NCBI RefSeq assembly: GCF_004006295.1
Contig: NZ_CP026095.1
Span: 661,001 to 725,000 of the forward strand
Reading direction: 5' to 3'
DNA: 64,000 bases
DNA from: Peribacillus asahii
Lineage (GTDB): Bacteria > Bacillota > Bacilli > Bacillales > DSM-1321
The notes beneath the pieces were generated by a model, which was not told the DNA's origin, did not search any database, and worked only from the letters and a program-made list of their open reading frames with translations. Position numbers and translations under genes: made by a program. Each line of letters begins with the position of its first letter. Position 1 is the stretch's first letter. Shown here one piece after another: positions 16,472-24,945 of this stretch.

Positions 16472-16606
16472 AAAACAGAACTATTAAGTGAATATGAAAA
16501 TATGGTTAAATATGTTAAGAAACGTAGAAGCTGATTCTAATATTCTAAAAATCTTGTATGATAGTCTTGTATTAACAAATAGGACAATCGAGGAGGCAAG
16601 AGAAAT

Positions 16607-16777
16607 ATGAAAAACTTGAAACAATGGTTATTGGTTTTCATGGCATCTTTCATGTTGGTAGGTATTGCCGCGGGTTGCAGTAATTCTGATAAAGAAACGG
16701 ACGAAACAAATACGGAAGAGAATCAAAATGTTGATGAAGGTACAGAGGAAGGCACAGAAACTGAAGAAGATAAATAA
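16607..16777 (+). CDS. Small acidic lipoprotein (56 residues)
   Basis: A short gene with GAGGAGG 10 bases before the ATG. The protein has a lipoprotein signal with lipobox IAAGC (about 20-24) and a mature part of only about 33 residues made almost wholly of Asp, Glu, Thr and Asn. A terminator follows immediately. Such very short acidic lipoproteins are frequent in Bacillus and have no known role; composition resembles the lipoprotein at 1823-2185. Confidence 0.7.
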   Translation: MKNLKQWLLVFMASFMLVGIAAGCSNSDKETDETNTEENQNVDEGTEEGTETEEDK

Positions 16778-16783
16778 TATAGG

Positions 16784-16822
16784 AGTGAGGCTGGACTATC
16801 ATTCGTTCAGCCTCACTTTATA
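16784..16822 (+). terminator. Terminator after the small lipoprotein
   Basis: AGTGAGGCTG / CAGCCTCACT stem with a 14-base loop and a short T-rich tail. Confidence 0.75.
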
Positions 16823-16908
16823 GGTTAAAAAAATAAAAACCTAATGGAAATCACGAACCTAGAATATCCCGTACTTTTAATCTGTCAATAATAATGCTGT
16901 TAATGATA

Positions 16909-17604
16909 TTAATCAAAACGATCATCGTCATCATAATCATCGAAATCATCCTCGATTTCGGCCTTAACTAGCTTGAAGCTACTATTCAATTTAAGCTCCA
17001 CTGGAACCCCTTTTAAACTGCCGCGATAGCCATCACGATCTAACACGTATCCACTTGTCTTTTGGAATGTTTTCTTTTTTCCTTTAAAATGGACGGTCAT
17101 TTTCTGTTTGCTATCGGAAACAATGGTAGCGGAATATTCAATCGTTCGTTCTGTTTCGATTTCGCGAGCGGTTTTGTTCGATACTTCCATCTCAACGAGA
17201 ACGCCTTTTTTTAATCGAATTGAATCATCATCAATTTCTGTGTTTTTATTAATTTTGTATGTGGCAGTTCCCCCGAAAGGAAAGGATACTTTAATGCTAT
17301 TTTTGTTATAAGAAACAACCTTCCCTTGGACTTCACGAGTGTTAGAGGACACTTGTTGAATTTGTACCTCATCGATTGTTGTGCTTTCATTCGCAATGGC
17401 TTCGATTGTTTTGTGAACATTGACTTGATTTTCATTTACTTTAACTAAATTGCCTGTTTCATCCACAGATTGAACATTGGCGAAGAAGTCTTGTGAAGAT
17501 ACTGTTTGTTCCTTAGCTGATTCTACTCCTGCTACTCCTCCTGCTACGCCCACTCCAGCCATTAGAGCTGTTCCAATGAGGATTTTCTTCCATTTATTTT
17601 TCAT
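16909..17604 (-). CDS. Secreted protein with two small beta-domains, unknown function
   Basis: 231 residues with an N-terminal signal peptide (KNKWKKILIGTALMAGVGVAGGVAG) and no lipobox, so probably secreted or wall-associated. Two segments of similar OB-like pattern follow: VQGKVVSYNKNSIKVSF (about 92-108) and EYSATIVSDSKQKMTVHF (about 155-172). Both look like the DUF5666-type modules of bacterial envelope proteins. The C-terminus is an acidic tail rich in Asp. AAAGGAG precedes the start. Single-gene unit. No catalytic residues recognised. Confidence 0.65.
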   Translation of the reverse strand: MKNKWKKILIGTALMAGVGVAGGVAGVESAKEQTVSSQDFFANVQSVDETGNLVKVNENQVNVHKTIEAIANESTTIDEVQIQQVSSNTREVQGKVVSYNKNSIKVSFPFGGTATYKINKNTEIDDDSIRLKKGVLVEMEVSNKTAREIETERTIEYSATIVSDSKQKMTVHFKGKKKTFQKTSGYVLDRDGYRGSLKGVPVELKLNSSFKLVKAEIEDDFDDYDDDDRFD

Positions 17605-17877
17605 GCTTAACTCTCCTTTTTCTATTTGATGGTTCTATCATAGACAAGAATTATTAAGTGAATATGAGATAATTATTAGAATTTGATGAGAAGTACGAGA
17701 AGCAGTCAGTAAGGGGTGAAGCTAGCGATAGTACGGAGCTTTATGATGTCTAAGCAGAGCCGAGGGAATGTAGATTAAGTATGTACTCATAGCAATTCCG
17801 ACATGTGTAGTGAAATTAGGCATATATTGAAATAGATGCGAACCTTCGAGGAAAATACGAACACCGGGAGGTACAAT

Positions 17878-19065
17878 ATGGACGTTTTTGTAAGGCGGGG
17901 TGACTCCTTATGGTATTACAGTCAATTGTTCAAAATACCTATTCGTCTTATTCAAGACTCCAATGGAACGCAAGCTAATATGCTTTCGATTGGTCAACGA
18001 GTGAAGATTCCAGGCTTTACTGCGATAAATTATCGGATAAAGCAAGGCGATTCTTTATGGAGTATTGCAACGAACCGAAATCTTCCATTAGATGCCCTAT
18101 ACCTTGTGAACCCGTCTATTAATCCGAATGCGCTGAACATCGGTCAGATCATTAAGGTTCCGCTGCGTATTACCTGGAGACTTGTGCGAGGAGAGCAAAG
18201 CTATTCTTATGAAACATTGAGGGATGATATAAGGAGATTATCCAGCGTTTATCCGTTTATTCAAACATCCCCCATTGGGAATTCGGTACTTGGTAGAAAT
18301 ATCTCTGAAATTTTAATCGGAAAAGGCAATAAGCGAGTGCATTATAATGGGGCGTTTCATGCCAATGAATGGATTACAACACCGGTTATTATGACTTTTA
18401 TTAATGATTATTTGCTGGCGTTAACGAATATGAATACGATTCGTGGTGTACAGATGCTGCCTTTATATCAGCAATCTACATTATCGATTGTTCCGATGGT
18501 CAATCCTGATGGAGTAAACCTCGTTTTACAAGGTCCACCGTCTACTGAGCCTTATAGAAGCAATGTTATACAATGGAATAGAGGGAGTATGGATTTTTCA
18601 GGATGGAAAGCGAATATTCGGGGTGTCGATTTAAATGACCAATTTCCGGCTAAATGGGAATTGGAAAAGGCGCGTAATCCTGATAAGCCAGGACCGAGAG
18701 ATTATTCTGGTGAAAGACCACTTACAGAGCCGGAAGCTGTTGCGATGGCGGATTTGACCAGGAGGAGAGATTTTAGCAGAGTGTTAGCGTTCCATACCCA
18801 AGGCCAAGTGATTTACTGGGGGTTTGACAATTTGGAGCCTCCTGAATCGGAAGTTATGGTAAATGAGTTTAGTCGAGTGAGCGGGTATGAACCTGTTCAA
18901 ACAATCGAAAGTTATGCTGGATATAAAGATTGGTTTATCCAGGATTGGAGAAGACCGGGGTTTACAGTGGAATTAGGACAGGGAACGAATCCGCTTCCAT
19001 TATCACAGTTTCAAGAAATTTATCAAGAATCACTCGGCATATTCTTAGCAGGGTTGTATATGTGA
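17878..19065 (+). CDS. Gamma-D-glutamyl-diamino acid endopeptidase (LysM-M14)
   Basis: A 395-residue peptidoglycan hydrolase. Two N-terminal LysM domains (about 1-45 and 50-95) bind glycan; an M14 carboxypeptidase-type catalytic domain follows (about 105-395). Zinc ligands are visible as HANEW (H-x-x-E) and the later His in LAFHTQGQ; the catalytic Glu is in FTVELGQG. It resembles endopeptidase I of Lysinibacillus sphaericus, which cuts the gamma-D-Glu-meso-DAP bond of stem peptides. No signal peptide, as in the spore-associated homologues. The start at 17878 was chosen because GGGAGG is just upstream; the 17836 start lies inside that leader. Single-gene unit with its own terminator. Confidence 0.85.
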   Translation: MDVFVRRGDSLWYYSQLFKIPIRLIQDSNGTQANMLSIGQRVKIPGFTAINYRIKQGDSLWSIATNRNLPLDALYLVNPSINPNALNIGQIIKVPLRITWRLVRGEQSYSYETLRDDIRRLSSVYPFIQTSPIGNSVLGRNISEILIGKGNKRVHYNGAFHANEWITTPVIMTFINDYLLALTNMNTIRGVQMLPLYQQSTLSIVPMVNPDGVNLVLQGPPSTEPYRSNVIQWNRGSMDFSGWKANIRGVDLNDQFPAKWELEKARNPDKPGPRDYSGERPLTEPEAVAMADLTRRRDFSRVLAFHTQGQVIYWGFDNLEPPESEVMVNEFSRVSGYEPVQTIESYAGYKDWFIQDWRRPGFTVELGQGTNPLPLSQFQEIYQESLGIFLAGLYM

Positions 19066-19079
19066 TTCACCTGCAATGC

Positions 19080-19113
19080 TAGAAAAGCTCATCCAAACGG
19101 ATGGGCTTTTCTA
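19080..19113 (+). terminator. Terminator of the M14 peptidase gene
   Basis: Stem of about 15 bp, TAGAAAAGCTCATCC / GGATGGGCTTTTCTA, with a four-base loop and T-rich 3' arm. Confidence 0.85.
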
Positions 19114-19173
19114 ATGATTAACAATGATTCCAATAATATAACTGCTTAGATTAAAATCAGAATATTTAAAGCA

Positions 19174-19202
19174 TTGACTCAAATTAAAGTTATTCATATA
19201 AT
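19174..19202 (+). promoter_or_regulatory. SigA promoter of the amt unit
   Basis: -35 TTGACT (19174-19179), 17-bp spacer, -10 TATAAT (19197-19202). Because transcription would begin near 19209, the true start of the next gene must be downstream of that. No TnrA-type TGTNA-N7-TNACA site was found near it. Confidence 0.8.
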
Positions 19203-19242
19203 ATTATATATAACATCTAATGTCAGGAGATGTAACAAAATC

Positions 19243-19650
19243 ATGTTAATTTTGGATGAGCTATATAATACTGTTGTTTTTGAGGTTTCATCAGATGAAT
19301 TAATTCGAATTTTAAAAGAGGTCAAGAATAAAAAAGAAATAGACATTGATTTGCTTAAATATAAAATCCATATGTTTGAGAAGAAAAAAAGAATTGAAGA
19401 AGCTTATTATCAATCTTTATCCACGTTTCGAAAGATTTTTACTGGACGTCCGCCTGGCCATCATCAAGCAGTTGAATACTTAGTGAATGTAAAAGAACGA
19501 TTTAATGAGATTGAAATGATTAAGCAGAACATTATTACATTAAATAGCATTCTTTCTTTATTGGAAGCAGAACCGAATAAACAGGAAATAGTCTTATCGC
19601 CTAGTTTGATAGAAGAAATAAGAAAGTGGCAAGAAACGGAGGGCAACTAG
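19243..19650 (+). CDS. Uncharacterised coiled-coil protein preceding amt
   Basis: 135 residues, soluble, charged and mostly helical (EKKKRIEEAYYQSL; VNVKERFNEIEMIKQNI). There is a conserved-looking GRPPGHHQAVEYL at about 66-78. The start at 19243 is preferred over 19174 because a strong promoter occupies 19174-19202; AGGAGA lies 12 bases upstream. The stop is two bases before the amt start codon, so the two genes are tightly coupled. In most bacteria the amt partner is the PII protein GlnK; this protein is not PII-like. A regulatory role on the transporter is inference. Confidence 0.65.
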   Translation: MLILDELYNTVVFEVSSDELIRILKEVKNKKEIDIDLLKYKIHMFEKKKRIEEAYYQSLSTFRKIFTGRPPGHHQAVEYLVNVKERFNEIEMIKQNIITLNSILSLLEAEPNKQEIVLSPSLIEEIRKWQETEGN

Positions 19651-19652
19651 AG

Positions 19653-20954
19653 ATGACACTGGAAACTTTGAGTTCAGGTTTAGACACAATTTGGGTAGTG
19701 TTAACAGCAGCGATGATTCTGTTGATGGAGGGGGGCTTTGCTCTACTAGAGGCAGGTTTTGTTCGATCCAAGAATAGCGTGAATATTATTATGAAAGTGT
19801 TCGCTGATATTACGATTGGTACACTTTGCTATTTTTTAATTGGTTTTGGTTTGATGTACGGGGCTAATTTTTTAGGTATTGTGGGAACGAGCGGCTTTTT
19901 ATTAAAAGGAGATTTATCACATTTAGATTTAAATATTTCAATAGATGCATTTTGGCTATTTCAGGGAGCTTTTGTTATTGCGGTAATTTCTATTGTATCA
20001 GGAGCTGTTGCAGAAAGAATTAACTTCCGGGCCTACCTTTTATATGTCGTTCTCATGACGGCCTTTATTTATCCGATTGCTGGTCATTGGGTTTGGGGGG
20101 GAGGTTGGTTAAGTGAGTTAGGGATGCAGGATTTTGCCGGATCTGCGGTCATCCATGCGCTAGGTGGTTTTGCTGCATTGGCAGCAGCAATCCTAATCGG
20201 TCCGCGAAAAGGAAAATTCTCTGAATTCGGTTCTAGTTCTATTGCTTTACCTAGTAATCTACCGTTAGTATCGGTCGGCGCATTTTTATTATGGTTCGGG
20301 TGGTTTGGTTTTAATGCTGGAAGTACATTACAAGCTACGGATGCACGTATTGGGCATATTGCTATTGTGACGATGCTTTCTGCTGCATCAGGAGGAGCTG
20401 TCACTCTTCTTTATACATTATTTCGTTATGGACGTTCAGATGCACCATCTGTTATTAACGGTTCTTTAGCCGGTTTGGTTGGGATAACGGCTGGATGTGC
20501 CTTTGTAAATGATTATGCAGCTATTATCATCGGTACTGTTTCGGGGTTATTTATGATGGCTGCAACGAATTGGTTAGAAGCAAGAAGAATTGATGACCCT
20601 GTAGGTGCATTTCCTGTACATGCAGTATCAGGGATTTGGGGTACGATAGCGGTAGGTTTATTTGCTACTGAAGGTGGCCTTTTTACAGATGGTAGTTGGC
20701 ACTTGTTAGGGGTTCAAATTCTAGGATTAACAGTGTTGTGTACCTGGGGATTTTTATTAACATGGATTGCTTTTAAAACCATTAATATTTGGATTCCAAT
20801 TCGCTCTACAGATGAAGAGGAAGAGGTAGGATTGGATATTAGTTACCATGGTATACGCGCGACACATGCAGCTAATGAATTTATTCGAATAGAAGATTAT
20901 TCTTATCGAGTTGATGTAAAAGAGATGCAAGATTTGAATGAGAGATATAAATGA
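19653..20954 (+). CDS. amt: Ammonium transporter (Amt/MEP/Rh family)
   Basis: A 433-residue channel for NH4+/NH3 uptake, eleven membrane helices. Signature features: LEAGFVRSKN near helix 1-2, GAVAERINF, and the two pore histidines in SAVIHALGGFAAL and FPVHAVSGIWGT. The start at 19653 follows GGAGGGC; the earlier frame start (19626) is within the upstream gene. The cytoplasmic tail of about 45 residues is acidic and longer than in minimal Amt proteins. It is translated with the small coiled-coil gene in front, with an orphan sensor kinase behind the terminator. No glnK in the window. Confidence 0.9.
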   Translation: MTLETLSSGLDTIWVVLTAAMILLMEGGFALLEAGFVRSKNSVNIIMKVFADITIGTLCYFLIGFGLMYGANFLGIVGTSGFLLKGDLSHLDLNISIDAFWLFQGAFVIAVISIVSGAVAERINFRAYLLYVVLMTAFIYPIAGHWVWGGGWLSELGMQDFAGSAVIHALGGFAALAAAILIGPRKGKFSEFGSSSIALPSNLPLVSVGAFLLWFGWFGFNAGSTLQATDARIGHIAIVTMLSAASGGAVTLLYTLFRYGRSDAPSVINGSLAGLVGITAGCAFVNDYAAIIIGTVSGLFMMAATNWLEARRIDDPVGAFPVHAVSGIWGTIAVGLFATEGGLFTDGSWHLLGVQILGLTVLCTWGFLLTWIAFKTINIWIPIRSTDEEEEVGLDISYHGIRATHAANEFIRIEDYSYRVDVKEMQDLNERYK

Positions 20955-20966
20955 TGCTTGAATGAG

Positions 20967-21018
20967 CCTCTAATGATTGATAGTTTGACATCTGTTAATC
21001 ATTAGGGGTCTGTTTTTT
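20967..21018 (+). terminator. Terminator of amt
   Basis: CCTCTAATGATT (20967-20978) pairs with AATCATTAGGGG (20997-21008), followed by T6. Confidence 0.8.
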
Positions 21019-21119
21019 GGCAAAAATTTATTTTACATATAGGATAAGTAGGATATATACTTATCTGAAATAAACTATTATAATAGACAGGAAAGTTTTA
21101 TTAGAAAAGTGATTGATGT

Positions 21120-21157
21120 AGCAGCGGCATTTTTCCGGAAAAATATGTTGCTGTATT
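21120..21157 (+). other. Hairpin in the sensor-kinase leader
   Basis: An imperfect inverted repeat around GGCATTTTTCCGGAAAAATATG, extended by GCAGC / GTTGCTG, lies in the 280-base gap between amt and the kinase. The rest of the gap is the amt terminator and an A/T-rich promoter region with TATAAT near 21079. Confidence 0.4.
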
Positions 21158-21233
21158 CTTAAATATAGTAAACTGAATAAAAAGGTAAGGTTAACTATCA
21201 GATGGTTGATAGAGATGAGGTAGAACTATTTCT

Positions 21234-22556
21234 ATGAAAAGTGCAAAACTAAAATCGATAATTGTATATTCTATCCTTTTATTGTTATTATTCATCATGC
21301 TGAATATGTTTACTTCGATATTAAGTATTAAAAAGTCAGCTGAAAAATCCAGTGCTAACCAAATGCTGGAAGTCGCGAAGTCTATAGCCGATCATTTGGA
21401 TGTAGATACATATAAGCGTTTTCTTGAAAATCCGGTAAAAAAACAGGAGTATTCGGAAATCAAACATTATTTAGAGGATGCCAGAAAGAAAACGGGAGCT
21501 TTGCATGTATATACACTTGATATTGATAATCCTAAAATATCTAGAGTTATGATTGCAGCGATGCCTAATAACATAGAGTTTCCGATTGGGGGAGTGTGCA
21601 CGGTCCCGGAAAAGCAGGTTAAAATGGCTTATGAAGGACGTACGTTTTATACGAGCATTTTAGAAGATCCCGAATATGGGGAGTATTTAACGGTTGGAGC
21701 TCCAATAAAGGATGACAAAGATAAAATTATTGGTTACTTAGCCATCGATATTAGTGCAGAAGAAATCAATAATATTAGTGGTAAGGTTGTAAAAAGCAGC
21801 ATGTCAGTCTTCGTTTTTAATGGATTGTTTGTCGTTATACTGCTCATCGCGTTTTTAATTATGCATCGATGGTATCAAAATGAATTACAAACAAAAGTAG
21901 GAGATACAGAGGAGACGTATCATTGGGAATTTCAATCATTACTTGCTTCTGTACGTTCTTTACGGCATGATTTTTCCAACCATGTTCAAGTTATCCATGG
22001 CCTTCTTAAGTTAGGAGAATCTGAAAAGGCATTAGACTATATAAGTGCTCTTTCTAAAGAAATTCACTCGATTACTTCTATGAACCTAAATGTGAATAAT
22101 CCTGGATTATCTGTGCTTTTGGAAGTGAAAAGACTAGCTGCTCAAAATTATAATATTGAGACGGAATTTGAGATAGCAGATGACTCATTTGATAGGATTA
22201 AGACAACGGATTTAATTAAACTATTATCCAATGTGATTGATAATGCGATTGAAGCAACAAATGAGCTTCCTGAGAATGAACGATTTATGCATGTTGCGTG
22301 TAGAGTATGCGACTCTAAATATGTATTTGAAGTAAGTAACACAGGGCCGATGATTACGGATAAAAATCGAGAGAAGATCTTTAAAAGCGGTTTTTCGACG
22401 AAAAAGGTACAAGAGGGAAAAGTAAGAGGGCAAGGATTATTTATCGTGAAAGAATTAGTAACGGAATATCGTGGGGATATTTCTATTCAATCTAGTATGA
22501 ATGAAACAACGGTTACACTTAGAATTCCGATTCCTAGAAATGGTGAGTCGAGTTAA
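21234..22556 (+). CDS. Orphan sensor histidine kinase (Spo0B-like/CitA class)
   Basis: A 440-residue membrane kinase. Helix 1 at about 8-28, extracytoplasmic PAS/CACHE-like domain (about 35-180, with VGAPIKDDKDKIIGYLAIDIS typical of the last strand), helix 2 at about 190-212. The Spo0B-like phosphoacceptor SVRSLRHDFSNHVQVIHGL follows (His in LRHDF, about 245), then an HATPase domain (N-box LLSNVIDNAIEATN; G box GQGLFIVKELV). This architecture is shared with dicarboxylate/citrate sensors and GHKL kinases. No response regulator is adjacent and a strong terminator follows, so the partner is elsewhere. Being next to amt hints at nitrogen or carbon sensing but does not prove it. Confidence 0.82.
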   Translation: MKSAKLKSIIVYSILLLLLFIMLNMFTSILSIKKSAEKSSANQMLEVAKSIADHLDVDTYKRFLENPVKKQEYSEIKHYLEDARKKTGALHVYTLDIDNPKISRVMIAAMPNNIEFPIGGVCTVPEKQVKMAYEGRTFYTSILEDPEYGEYLTVGAPIKDDKDKIIGYLAIDISAEEINNISGKVVKSSMSVFVFNGLFVVILLIAFLIMHRWYQNELQTKVGDTEETYHWEFQSLLASVRSLRHDFSNHVQVIHGLLKLGESEKALDYISALSKEIHSITSMNLNVNNPGLSVLLEVKRLAAQNYNIETEFEIADDSFDRIKTTDLIKLLSNVIDNAIEATNELPENERFMHVACRVCDSKYVFEVSNTGPMITDKNREKIFKSGFSTKKVQEGKVRGQGLFIVKELVTEYRGDISIQSSMNETTVTLRIPIPRNGESS

Positions 22557-22587
22557 AGGTAGAGTATCGTATAGCACAAGGAATATA

Positions 22588-22650
22588 AGCACCTCGCAAT
22601 GGGAAAGTTTTGATTGTGTCAAAACTCTTTCATTGCGAGGTGCTTTTTTT
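22588..22650 (+). terminator. Terminator of the sensor kinase gene
   Basis: Long hairpin: AGCACCTCGCAATG pairs with CATTGCGAGGTGCT and continues with GAAAGTTTTG / CAAAACTCTTTC, followed by T7. Confidence 0.9.
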
Positions 22651-22809
22651 ATAAGGCTCCGTTATAGGACGTTGTTGAGCCAAACCTTTCATAAAAAAAG
22701 AAAAGTTTTTGAAACCTTTTTTTTTCACCTCCGTATATAGTTATGAAGATGCAAGGCAGCATGAATTTTTCGATGAAATAGGTTAATAAATTGGAAAATA
22801 ACAGAGCGG

Positions 22810-22903
22810 AAAAGTACTTTTGAAAATGTACTTTTATAAGTACTTTTCGTTGCAGGCCTATGAATTGGATGTTATGATTGTTCCGAGTTCACGCTAGCGT
22901 GAA
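22810..22903 (+). promoter_or_regulatory. Promoter and operator region of the ter operon
   Basis: A SigA promoter, -35 TTGCAG (22850-22855), 17 bp, -10 TATGAT (22873-22878). Directly upstream are three copies of GTACTTTT starting at 22814, 22828 and 22840. The first is part of AAAAGTACTTTT and pairs with the second as an inverted repeat. Just past the expected start site is the perfect 16-bp palindrome TTCACGCTAGCGTGAA (22888-22903), placed like a repressor operator. The rest of the 386-base gap from 22557 holds the previous terminator and no gene. Confidence 0.6.
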
Positions 22904-22942
22904 TGGTTGCGCATCCTAAATATGTAAGGAGTTGAGTGGCTA

Positions 22943-23560
22943 GTGAGTATTAATCTACAAAAAGGTCAACGTATTGATTTAACTAAAGGAAATGCTGGTT
23001 TAAATCAAATTATGGTTGGTTTAGGCTGGGACCCTGTGAATCAATCTTCTCCTAAAGGTGGAGGTCTGTTTGGCGGGCTTTTTGGAGGCGGTGCAAAAAC
23101 AGTGAATATCGATTGTGACGCGTCTGTTATTTTGCTGCAAAATGATCGAATCGTAAATAAAGGAGATTTGGTTTATTTCGGGAATAAAACAAGCAGCTGC
23201 GGCTCTGTTCGTCATTCTGGAGATAATCTTACAGGCGACGGCAGCGGAGATGATGAAGTTATTATGATTGACTTGAAATCTGTTCCAGATCGCTATAATA
23301 AGCTTGTTTTTGTCGTGAATATTTATGATTGCGAAGGAAGAAAACAAGATTTTGGCATGATTCAAAACGCTTTTATTCGCATTGTTAATCCACAAACGAA
23401 ACAGGAATTAACTCGCTTTAACTTAACGGATAGCTACGGCGGGTTAACGACTTTAGTGACGGGTGAAATTTATCGCCATAACGGTGAATGGAAGTTTAAT
23501 GCGATTGGTGACGGGACAAAGGACCGTAATCTGTCAGAAGTTGTCGCGCGATATACTTGA
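22943..23560 (+). CDS. yceC: TerD-family stress protein (YceC-like)
   Basis: A 205-residue TerD-domain protein. TerD proteins bind Ca2+ through an acidic loop and function in tellurite, phage and envelope-stress resistance, probably as scaffolds at the membrane. Shared core: LQKGQRIDLTKG, acidic strand VNIDCDASVILL, GDNLTGDGSGDDEV (Ca-binding loop, about 92-105) and [16 protein letters not shown]. It differs from the next two by a Gly-rich insertion (PKGGGLFGGLFGGG, about 38-51) and by Cys residues (NIDCDAS, NKTSSCGS, YDCEG). First gene of a four-gene unit in B. subtilis yceCDEF order. The GTG/ATG choice is settled by AAGGAG upstream of 22943. Confidence 0.88.
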   Translation: MSINLQKGQRIDLTKGNAGLNQIMVGLGWDPVNQSSPKGGGLFGGLFGGGAKTVNIDCDASVILLQNDRIVNKGDLVYFGNKTSSCGSVRHSGDNLTGDGSGDDEVIMIDLKSVPDRYNKLVFVVNIYDCEGRKQDFGMIQNAFIRIVNPQTKQELTRFNLTDSYGGLTTLVTGEIYRHNGEWKFNAIGDGTKDRNLSEVVARYT

Positions 23561-23637
23561 TTACATAAATCTATTACAGCTTAAGGGTAGAATAAAATTG
23601 TCTTTCAATATTATTAACATTTAGGAGGTCATTTAAT

Positions 23638-24222
23638 ATGGCAGTAGTTTCTTTACAAAAAGGTCAAAAAGTTGATTTAACAAAATCAAACCCTGGTATT
23701 TCTAAAGTTCTAGTTGGTTTAGGTTGGGATACAAATAAATATGATGGTGGACAAGATTTCGATTTAGATACTTCTATCTTCTTATTGGATGCAACTGGTA
23801 AAGTAAAAGGCCCAGAAGACTTTGTATTCTATAATAATACAACAGGCGGAAATGGATCCGTTGTTCATGCGGGAGATAACTTAACTGGAGCAGGTGAAGG
23901 TGACGATGAGCAAGTGAAGGTAGCGATTAAAGATGTTCCAGCTCATATCGAGAAAATTGCTTTTACTGTTACGATTCATGATGCAGAAGCTCGTAATCAA
24001 AACTTCGGTATGGTATCAAATGCGTTCATTCGTATTGTAAATGAAGATACAAATGAAGAACTTATTCGCTATGATCTTGGAGAAGACTTCAGCATTGAAA
24101 CAGCTATCGTTGTCGGAGAATTATACCGTCATAACGGCGAGTGGAAATTCAATGCAATTGGCTCAGGCTACCAAGGCGGTTTAGCTTCTCTATGTAATGA
24201 TTTTGGATTACAGGTAGGGTAA
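23638..24222 (+). CDS. yceD: TerD-family stress protein (YceD-like)
   Basis: A 194-residue canonical Ter[17 protein letters not shown] (about 39-54), [17 protein letters not shown] (Ca-binding loop), and the conserved C-terminal [22 protein letters not shown]. About half of its residues match the YceE-like protein that follows, so the pair arose by duplication. It has its own AGGAGG binding site and sits 77 bases after yceC. A hairpin (24231-24259) separates it from yceE and could stabilise or attenuate the message. Confidence 0.9.
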   Translation: MAVVSLQKGQKVDLTKSNPGISKVLVGLGWDTNKYDGGQDFDLDTSIFLLDATGKVKGPEDFVFYNNTTGGNGSVVHAGDNLTGAGEGDDEQVKVAIKDVPAHIEKIAFTVTIHDAEARNQNFGMVSNAFIRIVNEDTNEELIRYDLGEDFSIETAIVVGELYRHNGEWKFNAIGSGYQGGLASLCNDFGLQVG

Positions 24223-24230
24223 TGAATGGA

Positions 24231-24259
24231 GGAACAATGAGCATCGCACTCATTGTTCC
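24231..24259 (+). other. Intercistronic hairpin between yceD and yceE
   Basis: GGAACAATGAG / CTCATTGTTCC, 11-bp perfect stem with a 7-base loop and no T-run. Probably an mRNA-stability element or weak attenuator inside the ter operon. Confidence 0.55.
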
Positions 24260-24309
24260 TTAGTTATGATTTTTCAAAACTATATTATCAGGATAGGGGA
24301 GTATAAATC

Positions 24310-24888
24310 ATGGCTATTCAGTTAAGTAAAGGCCAGCGAATTGATTTAACAAAAAACGATCCAACATTACAAAATATCGTGATTGGCTTAGGCTGGGATG
24401 TTAAACAGTTTGATGGAGGTCAAGCATACGACCTTGATGCTTCGGCTTTTTTATTAAATGCAGCAGGAAAGTGCCGCAATGAATATGACTTTATTTTCTA
24501 CAACAATTTACAAAGTTCGGATGGTTCTGTCATTCATACAGGTGATAATAGAACAGGTGAAGGCGATGGAGACGACGAGCAGCTGAAGATTGATTTGGCG
24601 AAAGTACCGAATGATGTAGAGAAAGTAGCGATTGCGGTTACGATTCATGAGGCAGAGGTTCGTTCGCAAAACTTTGGGCAAGTGTCTAATGCATTTGTTA
24701 GACTTGTGAATGAAGACACAAACGAGGAAGTGCTTCGCTTCGATTTAGGCGAAGATTTTAGCATTGAAACAGCTGTTGTATTTTGTGAGATTTATAGAAA
24801 CAAAGGTGAGTGGAAGTTCAGTGCAGTTGGCGCGGGCTACCAAGGCGGACTGCAAGCATTAGTAAATGCATACGGATTAGATGCATAA
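24310..24888 (+). CDS. yceE: TerD-family stress protein (YceE-like)
   Basis: 192 residues, third TerD paralogue of the operon: DGGQAYDLDASAFLLN, GDNRTGEGDGDDEQLKI (Ca-binding loop, about 79-95) and GEWKFSAVGAGYQGG. It has the same length and layout as YceD with two acidic clusters that coordinate Ca2+ in the family. AGGGGAGT precedes the ATG. The terC-like gene starts 57 bases later without a terminator. Confidence 0.9.
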   Translation: MAIQLSKGQRIDLTKNDPTLQNIVIGLGWDVKQFDGGQAYDLDASAFLLNAAGKCRNEYDFIFYNNLQSSDGSVIHTGDNRTGEGDGDDEQLKIDLAKVPNDVEKVAIAVTIHEAEVRSQNFGQVSNAFVRLVNEDTNEEVLRFDLGEDFSIETAVVFCEIYRNKGEWKFSAVGAGYQGGLQALVNAYGLDA

Positions 24889-24945
24889 GTATTCTTATTT
24901 ATATAGGGAGTAATCCCATTTCATTTTTTACGGAGGTTATTTCCT

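Noticed and set aside
19100..19240. TnrA operator before the amt unit
   Set aside because: No TGTNA-N7-TNACA match was found near the promoter.
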